Part shown: positions 43,381 to 51,462 of the stretch, piece by piece
How positions within the stretch are numbered: position 1 is the stretch's first letter
Layout of the letters: each line of letters begins with the position of its first letter
Source: Sphaerimonospora mesophila NBRC 14179 = JCM 3151
Lineage (GTDB): Bacteria > Actinomycetota > Actinomycetes > Streptosporangiales > Streptosporangiaceae
DNA length: 56,872 nt
NCBI GenBank assembly: GCA_001552515.1
Contig: BCRI01000034.1
Location: 1 to 56,872 of the forward strand
Direction of reading: 5' to 3'
Position numbers and translations under genes: made by a program
Notes under the pieces: generated by a model
The model's input: the letters and a program-made list of their open reading frames with translations, nothing else
Told to the model about the DNA's origin: nothing
The model's database searches: none

Positions 43381-44394
43381 ATGCCGGTACGGCCCCGCAT
43401 CGACATCACGTCGGTCGTCCAGCTCACCGAGCTCGCTGACTACATCGTGCCGTTCGCGATCAGGGTCGTCTGCGATCTGGCGGTGGCCGACGAGCTGACC
43501 GAGGGCCCGCGCACGGTCGAGCAGCTGGCCGAGGCGACCGGCGCGCACGCCCCGTCCCTCCACCGTGTGCTGCGGGCGCTCGCGGGCCGCGGCATCTTCA
43601 CCGAGACCGCCCCCGGGACCTTCGGTCTCACCCCGCTGGCCGAGCCGCTGCGCTCCGACCATCCGTTCTCGGTGCGGGAGTGCTTCCCGCTCATGCCGCC
43701 CGACATCCACTCCTGGGCGCGGCTGTCGGACGGCATCAGGACCGGACGCACGTCGTTCGACGAGCTGCACGGCACCCGCTACTACGAGTGGATGGCCGAC
43801 CACCCCTACGAGTGCCTCCGTTTCGAGCGGTCGGCCGAGAGCGTGAACCCGCTCGTGCTGCGGACCCTCGTGCCCGCCGTCGACTGGTCGGGCATCGGCA
43901 CGCTCGTCGACGTGGGCGGCGGCCACGGCACGTTCCTCGCCGGAGTCCTCGGCAGGCTGCCGGGCACCCGTGGGGTGCTGCTCGACCTGCCCCACGTCGC
44001 GGCCGAGGCCGCCCGGGTGCTGGCCGACGCCGGGTTGGACGACAGGTGCGAGGTCGTCGGCGGCGACTTCTTCACGTCGGTGCCGCCGCTGGGCGACGGC
44101 TACCTGCTCAAGACGATCCTGCACGACTGGGACGACGAGCGTGCCTCGCTGATCCTGCGCAATGTGCGTACGGCCATGCGCGACGACAGCCGGGTGCTCG
44201 TCGTCGAGTCCGTGCGCCACCCGGGCGACGGCTACGACGTGGGGAAGATCATGGACGTCAAGGCGCTGGCGCTGTTCGGCGGGCACACCCGTACGCCCGA
44301 GGAGTTCGAGGCACTGTTCGCCGGCGCCGGTCTGCGGATGACCCGCGTGACCGAGACCCCGACCATGTCGGTCATCGAGGCGACCGCCGCCTGA
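43381..44394 (+). CDS. SAM-dependent O-methyltransferase (paralog 3)
   Basis: 337 aa, third member of the COMT-like family in the locus: LTELADYIVPFAIRVVCDLA, HAPSLHRVLRALAGRGIFTE, LVDVGGGHGTFLAGVLGRLP, then LLKTILHDWDDERASLILRN. It has the intact HDWDD catalytic region (His as general base) that paralogs 1 and 2 lack, so it is the best candidate for an active O-methyltransferase. Start ATG 43381 with AGAGGAAACC upstream. It is followed by a minisatellite and a VOC protein. Likely methylates a phenolic or enolic hydroxyl of the product. Confidence 0.9.
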   Translation: MPVRPRIDITSVVQLTELADYIVPFAIRVVCDLAVADELTEGPRTVEQLAEATGAHAPSLHRVLRALAGRGIFTETAPGTFGLTPLAEPLRSDHPFSVRECFPLMPPDIHSWARLSDGIRTGRTSFDELHGTRYYEWMADHPYECLRFERSAESVNPLVLRTLVPAVDWSGIGTLVDVGGGHGTFLAGVLGRLPGTRGVLLDLPHVAAEAARVLADAGLDDRCEVVGGDFFTSVPPLGDGYLLKTILHDWDDERASLILRNVRTAMRDDSRVLVVESVRHPGDGYDVGKIMDVKALALFGGHTRTPEEFEALFAGAGLRMTRVTETPTMSVIEATAA

Positions 44395-44432
44395 ACACGG
44401 CCCCGTCCGCCCTGGCGCGCGAAGACCACGAA

Positions 44433-44501
44433 CCGGAGACCACGGGCCGGAGACCACGGGCGGGAGACCACGGGCGGGAGACCACGGGCGGGAAGCCGCG
44501 G
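44433..44501. repeat. 14-bp minisatellite between OMT3 and VOC
   Basis: Four to five tandem copies of CGGGAGACCACGGG or a one-base variant in the short spacer between paralog 3 and the VOC gene. Not coding. Confidence 0.75.
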
Positions 44502-44564
44502 ACCGGAAACGAGAGACCAGAACCGAGTCGGGCCCCACGGCCGGCACAGCACGGAGGAGCAGCC

Positions 44565-45095
44565 ATGCCACGCCTTGACGGCGCCACCCACATCAACCTG
44601 ACCGTCACCGACCTCGACATCAGCGCCGAGTGGTACGGCAGGGTGTTCGAGATGGTGCAGGTCAACGACGTCACGCCGCCCGGGTCGGGATTCCGTTTCC
44701 GCACCCTGGTGCACCCGGCGTCCTTCGCCTCGGTCGTGCTCGGCCGACCGGAGGAGGGCGCGGCGGGCGGGACCTTCGACGAACGCCGGATCGGGCTGCA
44801 CCACTTCGCCTACCACGTGCCGGAGCGCGCCGACCTCGACCTGTGGGCCGACCACCTCGACGCGGTCGGCGTCGGCCACTCCGGCATCACCACCTCGGCG
44901 CACGAGGCGGGATCGCAGATCTGGCTGCGCGATCCGGACGACATCTGGCTGGAGCTCTACTGGGTCAACCGCGACTTCTTCGCGGGGCGGCTGCGCGAGC
45001 AGTGGCGGGCCGCACGCCGGGCCGGCGCCCGCCACCCCTTCCTCCCCACCCCCCTTGCCCGTGATCTTGCGAATTCTCGCAGATCACCCTCCTGA
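44565..45095 (+). CDS. VOC-family protein (dioxygenase-type)
   Basis: 176 aa. LDGATHINLTVTDLDISAEW has the metal-type His in a VOC first module, LHHFAYHVPERADLDLWADH the second, and IWLRDPDDIWLELYWVN carries the Glu ligand region, resembling single-domain glyoxalase/extradiol-type proteins. ATG 44565 has CGGAGGAGCAGCC upstream. It follows OMT3 on the plus strand. The last 13 codons (ARDLANSRRSPS) are read from the outermost copy of the inverted-repeat array at 45061-45308, so the native C-terminus may have been altered by that repeat. Role unknown: isomerase, ring-cleaving oxygenase or binding protein. Confidence 0.8.
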   Translation: MPRLDGATHINLTVTDLDISAEWYGRVFEMVQVNDVTPPGSGFRFRTLVHPASFASVVLGRPEEGAAGGTFDERRIGLHHFAYHVPERADLDLWADHLDAVGVGHSGITTSAHEAGSQIWLRDPDDIWLELYWVNRDFFAGRLREQWRAARRAGARHPFLPTPLARDLANSRRSPS

Positions 45096-45308
45096 CCTGC
45101 GCGTACCCATCGCATGATCTTGCGAATTCTCGCAGACAAGCCCTCCGACCTGCTCCTACATGTTTCGTGATCTTGCATTTGGACACAGAATACAAGATCA
45201 CGAACGACGTTCTCGCTGCTCAACGGCCAGGTCTGCGAGAAACTGCAAGATCACGGAAGGAAAAGCGCCTGCTCGCGGCACCTGTGTGCGAGCATTCGCA
45301 AGATCACG
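45061..45308. repeat. Nested inverted-repeat array between convergent genes
   Basis: Six copies of a unit beginning GTGATCTTGC and, in most, ending CTCGCAGA. Three read forward (45061-45083, 45114-45136, 45167-45176) and three reverse (45193-45204, 45232-45254, 45286-45308). They pair symmetrically around about 45184, giving a large imperfect palindrome with a ~53-bp period in each arm. The inner pair is a perfect 12-bp stem (TTCGTGATCTTG/CAAGATCACGAA) with a 17-nt loop and could terminate both convergent transcripts. Intervening 30-nt stretches resemble each other in the left arm. Confidence 0.75.
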
Positions 45309-46995
45309 GGGTGGGGAGGTCGTCCTCGCTCCGGGCGACCAGGGTGTCCCCCAGGACGAGCAGGTCCAGCTCCTTGCCGCGGACGAACGTCGAGACCGCG
45401 TCCGCCGCGGAGGCGACGATCGGCTCGCCCGCGAGGTTGAACGACGTGTTCACCACCGCGGGCACCCCCGTGATCTCGCGGAACGCGTCGATCAGCGACC
45501 AGTAGTCGGGGTTGGTCTCCCGGTGCACGGTCTGCGGCCGGGCCGAGCCGTCCACGTGGGTCACGGCGGGCACGGTGAGCCGGGCGTCGGCGCGGACCCG
45601 CGCGGCGGCCAGCATGAAACGCGACGGCGGGCCGACCGGCCCCTCGATCAGGCTCTCGACGTGCTCGGCGAGGATGCTCGGCGCGACCGGCCGCCACATC
45701 TCCCGCCCCTTGATCACGTTGAGCCGTTCCAGGCTCTTGCGGTCGCGCGGGTCGGCGAGGATGCTGCGCGTGCCGAGCGCGCGCTGGCCGATCTCGCCCC
45801 GCCCGCGAGCCCAGGCCACGACCTTGCCTTCGGCGAGGCTGCGGGCCGCCGCCCGCGCCAGGGCGTCGCGATCGAGGCGCCGGGCGACGAGCCCCGCCTC
45901 GGAGACCGAGGCCGCCGCGCCGGCCGGATCGATGTCCAGCGACCAGTACGCGTGGTCGATCACGGTCGGGCTGAAGTTCTCCGCCTCGGCTGCGACGACG
46001 AGCGCCGCGCCCAGCGACACCCCCGCGTCGGTCGGCACCGGCGGCACGTAGACCGTGTCGAAGAGGCCGCTGCGCACCAGCCGTCCGACCATCGTGCAGT
46101 TCATCGCGACCCCGCCGGAGAGCGTGAGCACCGGCACGTCCGTACGGCGGCGCGCCTCGGCGGCCAGCTCCAGCACGGCATCCTCCAGCGCCTCCTGCAC
46201 CGACGCGGCGAAGTCCGCGTACGCGATGGGCTCCTCACCGGTGCGGGGGACGAAGGGGAAATGACGGGCGAAGGCCGGATTCACCCCTTCGGCGACGACC
46301 GGGTAGTAGGCGAGCAGCGGCCCGGCGGCCGACCTGCGCACGCCGGCCTTCCCGGCCTGCTCGTCGTGCCTGATCTCGTAGCCGCCCGATACGGCGCGCA
46401 GCGGCATGTCCTGCCCGGCACGGCCGTACGCCGCCAGGCCCATGAGCTTGCCGGTGCCCCAGTAGCCGAGGCCGGCCCACTCGGCCGCCGCGTTGTAGAA
46501 GAAGCCGAGCGACTGGGTGACCGGCCACTCGCGCAGGATCTCTATGTCGCCGTCGAGCGCGCTGCCGACCGAGGTCGCCTGGGTCTCCCCCGCTCCGTCG
46601 ATGACCAGCACGGCGGCGTCGCGGACCCCCGCGCTGTAATAGGCGCTCGCGGCGTGCGCGATGTGGTGCTTGACCCAGCGCACCGGCGGCATGACCAGGT
46701 CGTCGGCCCCGGGGAACAGCATGGCCCGCAGTCCCTCGTCGGTGAACCGCCGGTTGCGGCCGAGCGGGAGGACGCGGAAGTCCCATCCGATGGCCACGGC
46801 GTCCAGGTCGGCCGGGCCGATGCCTTCGGCGGCCAGACAGGCGGCGACCGCCTCTGCCGGGGGCTGGCCCACCGCGTGCTTGCGCCGGCTCAGCCGTTCC
46901 TGCTCGATCAGCACCCGCAACGCCCCGTCCCGCAGCAGCGCGGCCGAGGAGTCATGAAAGCCGATGTTCACTCCCAGCACGTAGCCCGTCGGCAT
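45304..46995 (-). CDS. O-carbamoyltransferase (CmcH/NodU/TobZ family)
   Basis: 563 aa. The YrdC-like/ASKHA portion opens YVLGVNIGFHDSSAALLRDG, with VKHHIAHAASAYYSAG (the metal-site HxxxH), VLVIDGAGETQATS, YWGTGKLMGLAAYGR, LTLSGGVAMNCTMVGRL and the C-terminal EMWRPVAPSILAE and PAVVNTSFNLAGEPI. It transfers carbamoyl from carbamoyl phosphate via carbamoyl-AMP to a hydroxyl of the product. ATG 46995 with GGGAGA upstream; it overlaps the iron-sulfur subunit gene by 44 bp. The same family acts in cephamycin, novobiocin and tobramycin pathways, so a carbamate on the final product is expected. Confidence 0.92.
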   Translation of the reverse strand: MPTGYVLGVNIGFHDSSAALLRDGALRVLIEQERLSRRKHAVGQPPAEAVAACLAAEGIGPADLDAVAIGWDFRVLPLGRNRRFTDEGLRAMLFPGADDLVMPPVRWVKHHIAHAASAYYSAGVRDAAVLVIDGAGETQATSVGSALDGDIEILREWPVTQSLGFFYNAAAEWAGLGYWGTGKLMGLAAYGRAGQDMPLRAVSGGYEIRHDEQAGKAGVRRSAAGPLLAYYPVVAEGVNPAFARHFPFVPRTGEEPIAYADFAASVQEALEDAVLELAAEARRRTDVPVLTLSGGVAMNCTMVGRLVRSGLFDTVYVPPVPTDAGVSLGAALVVAAEAENFSPTVIDHAYWSLDIDPAGAAASVSEAGLVARRLDRDALARAAARSLAEGKVVAWARGRGEIGQRALGTRSILADPRDRKSLERLNVIKGREMWRPVAPSILAEHVESLIEGPVGPPSRFMLAAARVRADARLTVPAVTHVDGSARPQTVHRETNPDYWSLIDAFREITGVPAVVNTSFNLAGEPIVASAADAVSTFVRGKELDLLVLGDTLVARSEDDLPTP

Positions 46996-47509
46996 CGCGA
47001 TCTCCCTTCACCGCCGAGTCCGGCCCGCCGCGGGCGGCGACTGCCAGAACGGCACGGATGATGTTGTGGTAGCCGGTGCACCTGCAGAGGTTTCCGCGCA
47101 GCCCGCAGCGCACCTCGCGCTCGCCCGCGTCCGGCTGCTCCCGCAGCAGGGACACCGCGGCCAGCACCATGCCCGGCGTGCAGTAGCCGCACTGCAGCGC
47201 GTGGTGCTCACGGAAGGACTCCTGGACGGGATGCGGCCGGTCGTCGGCGGCCAGGCCCTCGGCGGTCACCACCTCGCGGCCGTCCGCCTGGGCCGCCAGC
47301 ACCGTGCACGACTTGACCGACCTGCCGTCGAGCAGCACCGTGCACGCCCCGCACGAGGTGGTGTCGCATCCGTGGTTGGCGGCGGTCAGCCCGAGCCCGT
47401 CGCGCAGGTGACCGAGCAGGGTCGTGCCCGCCTCGACGTCGGCGACCTGCCGTGACCCGTTCACCGTCAGCGTGACCGTGAGCCTGGTCCGTCCGGGCGG
47501 CTCGCTCAT
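46952..47509 (-). CDS. Molybdenum hydroxylase [2Fe-2S] subunit (CoxS/XdhC-like)
   Basis: 185 aa. N-terminal plant-type cluster: GCDTTSCGACTVLLDGRSVK, with the fourth Cys in SCTVL. C-terminal cluster: LQCGYCTPGM and CGLRGNLCRCTGYHNIIRAV. All eight Cys are present. Electrons pass from Moco through these clusters to FAD. The C-terminal ~20 residues overlap the start of the carbamoyltransferase gene. It overlaps the FAD subunit by 4 nt. The matching large subunit is at 30352-32622, so one enzyme is encoded in two operons. Confidence 0.93.
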   Translation of the reverse strand: MSEPPGRTRLTVTLTVNGSRQVADVEAGTTLLGHLRDGLGLTAANHGCDTTSCGACTVLLDGRSVKSCTVLAAQADGREVVTAEGLAADDRPHPVQESFREHHALQCGYCTPGMVLAAVSLLREQPDAGEREVRCGLRGNLCRCTGYHNIIRAVLAVAARGGPDSAVKGDRDADGLRAGSEHRLS

Positions 47510-48348
47510 GGCGCCACTCCCCTCCCCGCTGTCTCCACGCCGATCTCCTCGAGCGCCCGGCGCGTCAGCACCCGGGCCAGATGCCGGCGGTAGCCGCCGC
47601 TCGCCCGTACGTCGTCGGGCGGGGCGGTGCCGGCGTCGGCCAGCGCGGCGGACGCCTCGGCCCCATCGCCCCGCGCGAGCGCGGCCTCGGTCTCCCCGGC
47701 CCGTACGACCGTCGGGCCCATCCCGGACAGCGCCACCCGCGTCGTCTCCCCGGCGACCGCCAGCACCGCGACGACCGCCCACTCCAGCGCGTCGCGGCTG
47801 AACTTCCGGTAGCTCCAGGCGGCGGGTACGGCCGGCGCCGGGACGCGTACCTCGACCAGCAGTTCACCGGGGGCGATCACGGTGCTCCCCCGCGCGCGGG
47901 CGAACCCCTCGAAGGGCAGCACGCGGCGGCCCCCCGGCCCGTCGAGCACGACGCGCGCGTCCAGCGCGAGCGCGGCGACGGCGAGGTCGGCCGCCGGGTC
48001 GGCGTACGCGAGCGATCCGCCGATCGTGCCCATGTGGCGCACCTGCGGGTCGCCGATCGCGGCCGCCGCCGCACGCAGGGCGGGCAGCCGGGCGGCCAGC
48101 AGGCCGCTCGCGGCCAGTTCGTGGTGACGGGTGGCGGCCCCGATCGCGATGTGGTCGCCGCGGTCCTCGACGAACGACAGCTCGGGCACCCGGCCGATGT
48201 CGAGCAGGACCTCGGCGCGGGTCCGTCCGGCACGCAGGTCGGGCAGCAGCGACTGGCCGCCCGCCAGCGGCGTGACCCGCCCGGGGTGCTCGGCCAGCAC
48301 GGCGAGCGCCTCGGCCAGCGACTCGGCGCGGTGGTAGGCGAAGCTCAC
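47506..48348 (-). CDS. Molybdenum hydroxylase FAD subunit (CoxM-like)
   Basis: 280 aa. FAYHRAESLAEALAVLAEHP start, FAD-binding VTPLAGGQSLLPDLRAGR and IGDPQVRHMGTIGGSLAYADPAAD, then the CO-dehydrogenase flavoprotein C-terminal domain (WSYRKFSRDALEWAVVAVLAV). GTG 48348 overlaps the thioesterase stop. It takes electrons from the FeS subunit and passes them to an acceptor (NAD+ or O2 type not inferable). Belongs with the FeS subunit next door and the large subunit at 30352. Confidence 0.92.
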   Translation of the reverse strand: MSFAYHRAESLAEALAVLAEHPGRVTPLAGGQSLLPDLRAGRTRAEVLLDIGRVPELSFVEDRGDHIAIGAATRHHELAASGLLAARLPALRAAAAAIGDPQVRHMGTIGGSLAYADPAADLAVAALALDARVVLDGPGGRRVLPFEGFARARGSTVIAPGELLVEVRVPAPAVPAAWSYRKFSRDALEWAVVAVLAVAGETTRVALSGMGPTVVRAGETEAALARGDGAEASAALADAGTAPPDDVRASGGYRRHLARVLTRRALEEIGVETAGRGVAP

Positions 48349-49130
48349 GGCCCTCCCCCTTCGCGGTAGGCGAGCGCGGCCACGCCCGCCGTGATCGCCT
48401 TCAGCACCGAGGCCTGCTCGGAGACGAGATAGAAGTGGTCGCCGGGGAAGGCGGTCAGCGTGAATTCGGACGACGTCCAGGCCGACCAGCCCCGCGCCTC
48501 GTCCTCGGTGACCTCCGGGTCGCGGTCGCCGTAGAAGGCGAGCACCGGCACCGGCAGCGGTGCGGCCGGGCCGGGCAGATGGGTCTCGGCGACCTCGTAG
48601 TCGGCGCGCAGCGTGGGCAGCGACAGTTGCCGCAGCAGGGCGCTGCCGAGCACGTCCTCGTGGGTGCCGCCGAGCCTGCCGGTCTCCGCCCACAGCGTGT
48701 CGTCGTCGGCGAGGTGCACGGTGGTGGCGCGCAGCCGGTGCGGGGCCGGCCGTCCCGAGACCACGAGCGCGGCCGGTGCCGTCCCGCGTGCGGTCAGGCG
48801 GCGGGCGACCTCGTGCGCCACCGAGGCGCCCAGGCTGTGGCCGAACAGCACGACCGGCCCCCGCCGGGCCAGCGGGGCCACGGCGAGCGCGGCACGGTCG
48901 GCCATCTCGGTCATCCGCCGGACCAGCGGCTCGGAGGCGCGGTCCATGCGCCCGGGATACTGGACGGCGAGCAGCTCGACGTGGCCGGGCAGGAGGGGCG
49001 CCCACGGCCGGTAGAAGGCGGCGCTGCCCCCCGCGTGCGGGAAGCAGATCAGCCGTGCTGCGGCGAGGGGCCGGGGCAGATAGCCGCGCAGCCAGTCGTG
49101 GCCGGTCGCCGGGCCCATCTCGATCTTCAT
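48345..49130 (-). CDS. Type II thioesterase
   Basis: 261 aa stand-alone thioesterase. AARLICFPHAGGSAAFYRPW start, nucleophile VVLFGHSLGASVAHEVARR (Ser), Asp in LAFYGDRDPEVTEDEA, His in FPGDHFYLV. It is the RifR/TEII pattern that removes misprimed or stalled acyl groups from NRPS/PKS carriers. ATG 49130 overlaps the imine reductase stop (ATGA). Because the TE at the end of the neighbouring NRPS has lost its Ser, this enzyme may also help release the product; that is inference. Confidence 0.93.
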   Translation of the reverse strand: MKIEMGPATGHDWLRGYLPRPLAAARLICFPHAGGSAAFYRPWAPLLPGHVELLAVQYPGRMDRASEPLVRRMTEMADRAALAVAPLARRGPVVLFGHSLGASVAHEVARRLTARGTAPAALVVSGRPAPHRLRATTVHLADDDTLWAETGRLGGTHEDVLGSALLRQLSLPTLRADYEVAETHLPGPAAPLPVPVLAFYGDRDPEVTEDEARGWSAWTSSEFTLTAFPGDHFYLVSEQASVLKAITAGVAALAYREGGGP

Positions 49131-50326
49131 GACGCCCCCTCGGCCGCCGTCGCCAGTGCCTTGACCGCGTCGGGCCCGAGCATCCGCGGTTCCTCGCCGC
49201 GCACCAGTTCTGGCGGGCCGAGCAGCGCGGTGATGTCCTGCCAGAGCCGGCACAGGGTGAGGTGGTACTGCCCCTCCCGCGCGGGTGACGTGCCGGCCGA
49301 CGCGGCCGCGTGCAGCCGCCGGAGGGCGTGCTCGATCCCCTCCGGCCACACCGTGTCGAAGATCCGCCGGTAGCTCGGCGCCTCGGCCGGGCCCAGCGGT
49401 ACGGCACTGGGCACGTCCAGGTGGTCACCGGCCGCGCCGGAGTCCGCGCCGCCCGGCGGGCCCTCCGCGAAGTGGACGGTGCCGGTGGCGGCGTCCTGGA
49501 CCTCGCGCGGGAAGTCCGGCCGCGGGCTCCACACGACGGGTCCGTGCGTGCCGACCAGGGTGAGGTTGCCCGCCTCCGTGCCGATCGTGATCCGGTGCAG
49601 GAGATGGGCGTGGTTGTCCGGATCGGCCGGGTCCAGCTGGTTCTGCACGCGCAGCGTCAGCGGCACGCCCGCGAGCACGCCGTCGAGGCCGCGGAACGGG
49701 ACGTCCAGCGTGGTCAGCCGGGCCGCCGCCGCGTCACGAGGCGCCGGCGGCGTGAACGCCCAGGGCCGTACGCCGCCGAGCGACCGGCCGAGGATGTCGA
49801 GCAGCGCGTAGGCGACCTGGAAGCCGCAGGCGGCGTCGACGTAGCGGGCCGGTCGCCGGGCCAGCAGTTCGGCCGCGGCGGCCAGGAAGCGCCGCACGGG
49901 GGCGACGTTCACGTAGAAGGAGTTGAGGTGGTAGACGACCCCGGCGCGCTTCGCCGTGCGCAGGCACGCCGCCAGCTCGTCGTGGTGCAGCGGGTGCTCC
50001 TGCAGCACGTGGACGCCGCGTTCCATGAGCGCCTGGGCCACCTCTGCGCCGGGACCGCCGAGCAGCCCGCCGCGGATGACCACGCACGCCAGCCTGACGT
50101 CTCCGGGCACCTGGCCGGGGTCGGTGTAGAGCGGCACGCCGTAGTGCTCGGCGCAGGCCAGCGACCGCTCGCTTCCCCTGGCCAGGATCCCGGCGAGTTC
50201 GAAGGGGAAGCCGGGCCGGCGGAACGCCTGCAGGTAGACCTGGCCGAACTTGGTGCCCGCGACCAGCACACGGGGCCGCGGAACCCTGAGCGGACCCTCT
50301 TCCGACCCATCCGTCTGCCCGTTCAA
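49127..50326 (-). CDS. Thiazolinyl imine reductase (PchG/Irp3-like)
   Basis: 399 aa. N-terminal Rossmann motif RVLVAGTKFGQVYLQAFRRP agrees with the GTKFG start of yersiniabactin Irp3; VHVLQEHPLHHDELAACLRT, VVYHLNSFYVNVAPVRRFL, CGFQVAYALLDILGRSLGGV and YHLTLCRLWQDITALLGPPE follow that family through the C-terminal substrate domain. It reduces a thiazoline to a thiazolidine on a carrier-bound intermediate with NADPH. TTG 50326 is the only start compatible with the Rossmann motif; GGAGGG precedes it, and it overlaps the next gene's stop. Together with the Cys-activating Cy NRPS it is the clearest sign of thiazoline chemistry. Confidence 0.9.
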   Translation of the reverse strand: MNGQTDGSEEGPLRVPRPRVLVAGTKFGQVYLQAFRRPGFPFELAGILARGSERSLACAEHYGVPLYTDPGQVPGDVRLACVVIRGGLLGGPGAEVAQALMERGVHVLQEHPLHHDELAACLRTAKRAGVVYHLNSFYVNVAPVRRFLAAAAELLARRPARYVDAACGFQVAYALLDILGRSLGGVRPWAFTPPAPRDAAAARLTTLDVPFRGLDGVLAGVPLTLRVQNQLDPADPDNHAHLLHRITIGTEAGNLTLVGTHGPVVWSPRPDFPREVQDAATGTVHFAEGPPGGADSGAAGDHLDVPSAVPLGPAEAPSYRRIFDTVWPEGIEHALRRLHAAASAGTSPAREGQYHLTLCRLWQDITALLGPPELVRGEEPRMLGPDAVKALATAAEGAS

Positions 50327-51462
50327 ATGGTGCCCTCCTCGTCCGCCTCGTCCGGATCGCCGTCGAACACCTCGAGCGCGGTGACCGCCCGGCTGCCGCG
50401 CAGCAGGTCCACCGCCCAGCGCGGATCGAGCACGTCGGCCAGGTGATGCACGCCCGGACCCACCAGGCCGCCGGCGACGGCCAGCGCGGCCAGCCCGGCG
50501 GTGGTGCCGCTGAGCGCGCCCGCGCCGACGGCCCGCAGGGCGAGCGTCCTGGTGCGCGCTCCGTCCGAGAGGCCGAAGACCATGAGCTGATAGCGGTCGT
50601 GCCCGAAGCAGTCGAGCTCGGCCGCCGCGCGCAGCCCGTCGGCGGCGGCGCGCAGCGCCGCCTCGTCCCCGGCTGCGCCCCTCGACAGCGCCGCGACCAC
50701 GTGCTCGCCGGGGAAGGCCGACCACCAGTCCACCCGGTCCAGTTCCAGCCGCGCGGCCAGCCGCTCGGTCTCGGTGCTCAGGTACGGCACGGCCGTGACC
50801 CGATCGGGAAACCGGGGCAGCCGGACGCCGGTGCGGGTGCCGAGCGCGCCGGCGACCCGGCGTCCGTCACGCCAGGCCGCCCTGGCCGCGCCGTACCCCG
50901 CGCCGGACGCGCCCAGATAGTCGAGCGCGGCGGCGACGGTGAAGGTGTCGCGGCCGCCGACGTACGCCTCGAGCGTCCGCCCTCCGCTTCCCGGGACGAG
51001 CGGGTCGGCGAGCAGCCTGGGCAGCAGGCCGCTGAGCCCCGGCATCATCCCCGCCGACACAACGGCCGGGCGGCTCCAGGACAGGGCGCCGAGCGCCGCG
51101 TGCAGCGGGTCGTCGCCAGCCGCGTCGACGTAGGCCGCCCCGGCCGCGTGCGCGGCCGCCGCCACCCTCGTCCCGATCACCCGGGCCGGGCCGGCGCAGT
51201 TGACGACGATGTCGCACCCGGCGCAGAACCGGGCCAGGGCGGCGGGGTCGGCCGCGTCCACCCGCAGCGCCCGCGCGCCGCCGAGCTCCTTGGCCTGTGA
51301 CTCGGCGCGTGCGGCGTCCCGCCCGCCGAGGCGCAGCCGTCCGGCGCCGGCGTCGCGCAGCCAGGCCGCCGCCGCGGCGCCGACGTCTCCGTAGGAGCCG
51401 ACTATGCCGATCTCCGCTTCGGTTCCTCCCGGCGCGGGGGGAGCACCCGGGCCCGCCGTCAT
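50323..51462 (-). CDS. Saccharopine-dehydrogenase-fold reductase
   Basis: 379 aa. IGIVGSYGDVGAAAAAWLRD (Rossmann glycine motif), DIVVNCAGPARVIGTRVAAA, and a C-terminal domain with LELDRVDWWSAFPGEHVVA and FGLSDGARTRTLALRAVGAG. This is the NAD(P)-binding saccharopine dehydrogenase-like superfamily. It overlaps both the imine reductase and the NRPS, so it is in the thiazoline operon. From memory, PchK of enantio-pyochelin pathways is a thiazoline reductase unrelated to PchG that is annotated with this fold; whether this is such an enzyme needs a search. Alternatives: an amino-acid or imine dehydrogenase. ATG 51462 overlaps the NRPS stop. Confidence 0.8.
   Translation of the reverse strand: MTAGPGAPPAPGGTEAEIGIVGSYGDVGAAAAAWLRDAGAGRLRLGGRDAARAESQAKELGGARALRVDAADPAALARFCAGCDIVVNCAGPARVIGTRVAAAAHAAGAAYVDAAGDDPLHAALGALSWSRPAVVSAGMMPGLSGLLPRLLADPLVPGSGGRTLEAYVGGRDTFTVAAALDYLGASGAGYGAARAAWRDGRRVAGALGTRTGVRLPRFPDRVTAVPYLSTETERLAARLELDRVDWWSAFPGEHVVAALSRGAAGDEAALRAAADGLRAAAELDCFGHDRYQLMVFGLSDGARTRTLALRAVGAGALSGTTAGLAALAVAGGLVGPGVHHLADVLDPRWAVDLLRGSRAVTALEVFDGDPDEADEEGTI

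Noticed and set aside
45061-45308. CRISPR array
   Set aside because: Repeat unit and ~30-nt spacers superficially suggest one, but the copies are in two opposed orientations, spacers of the left arm resemble each other, and no cas genes are present.
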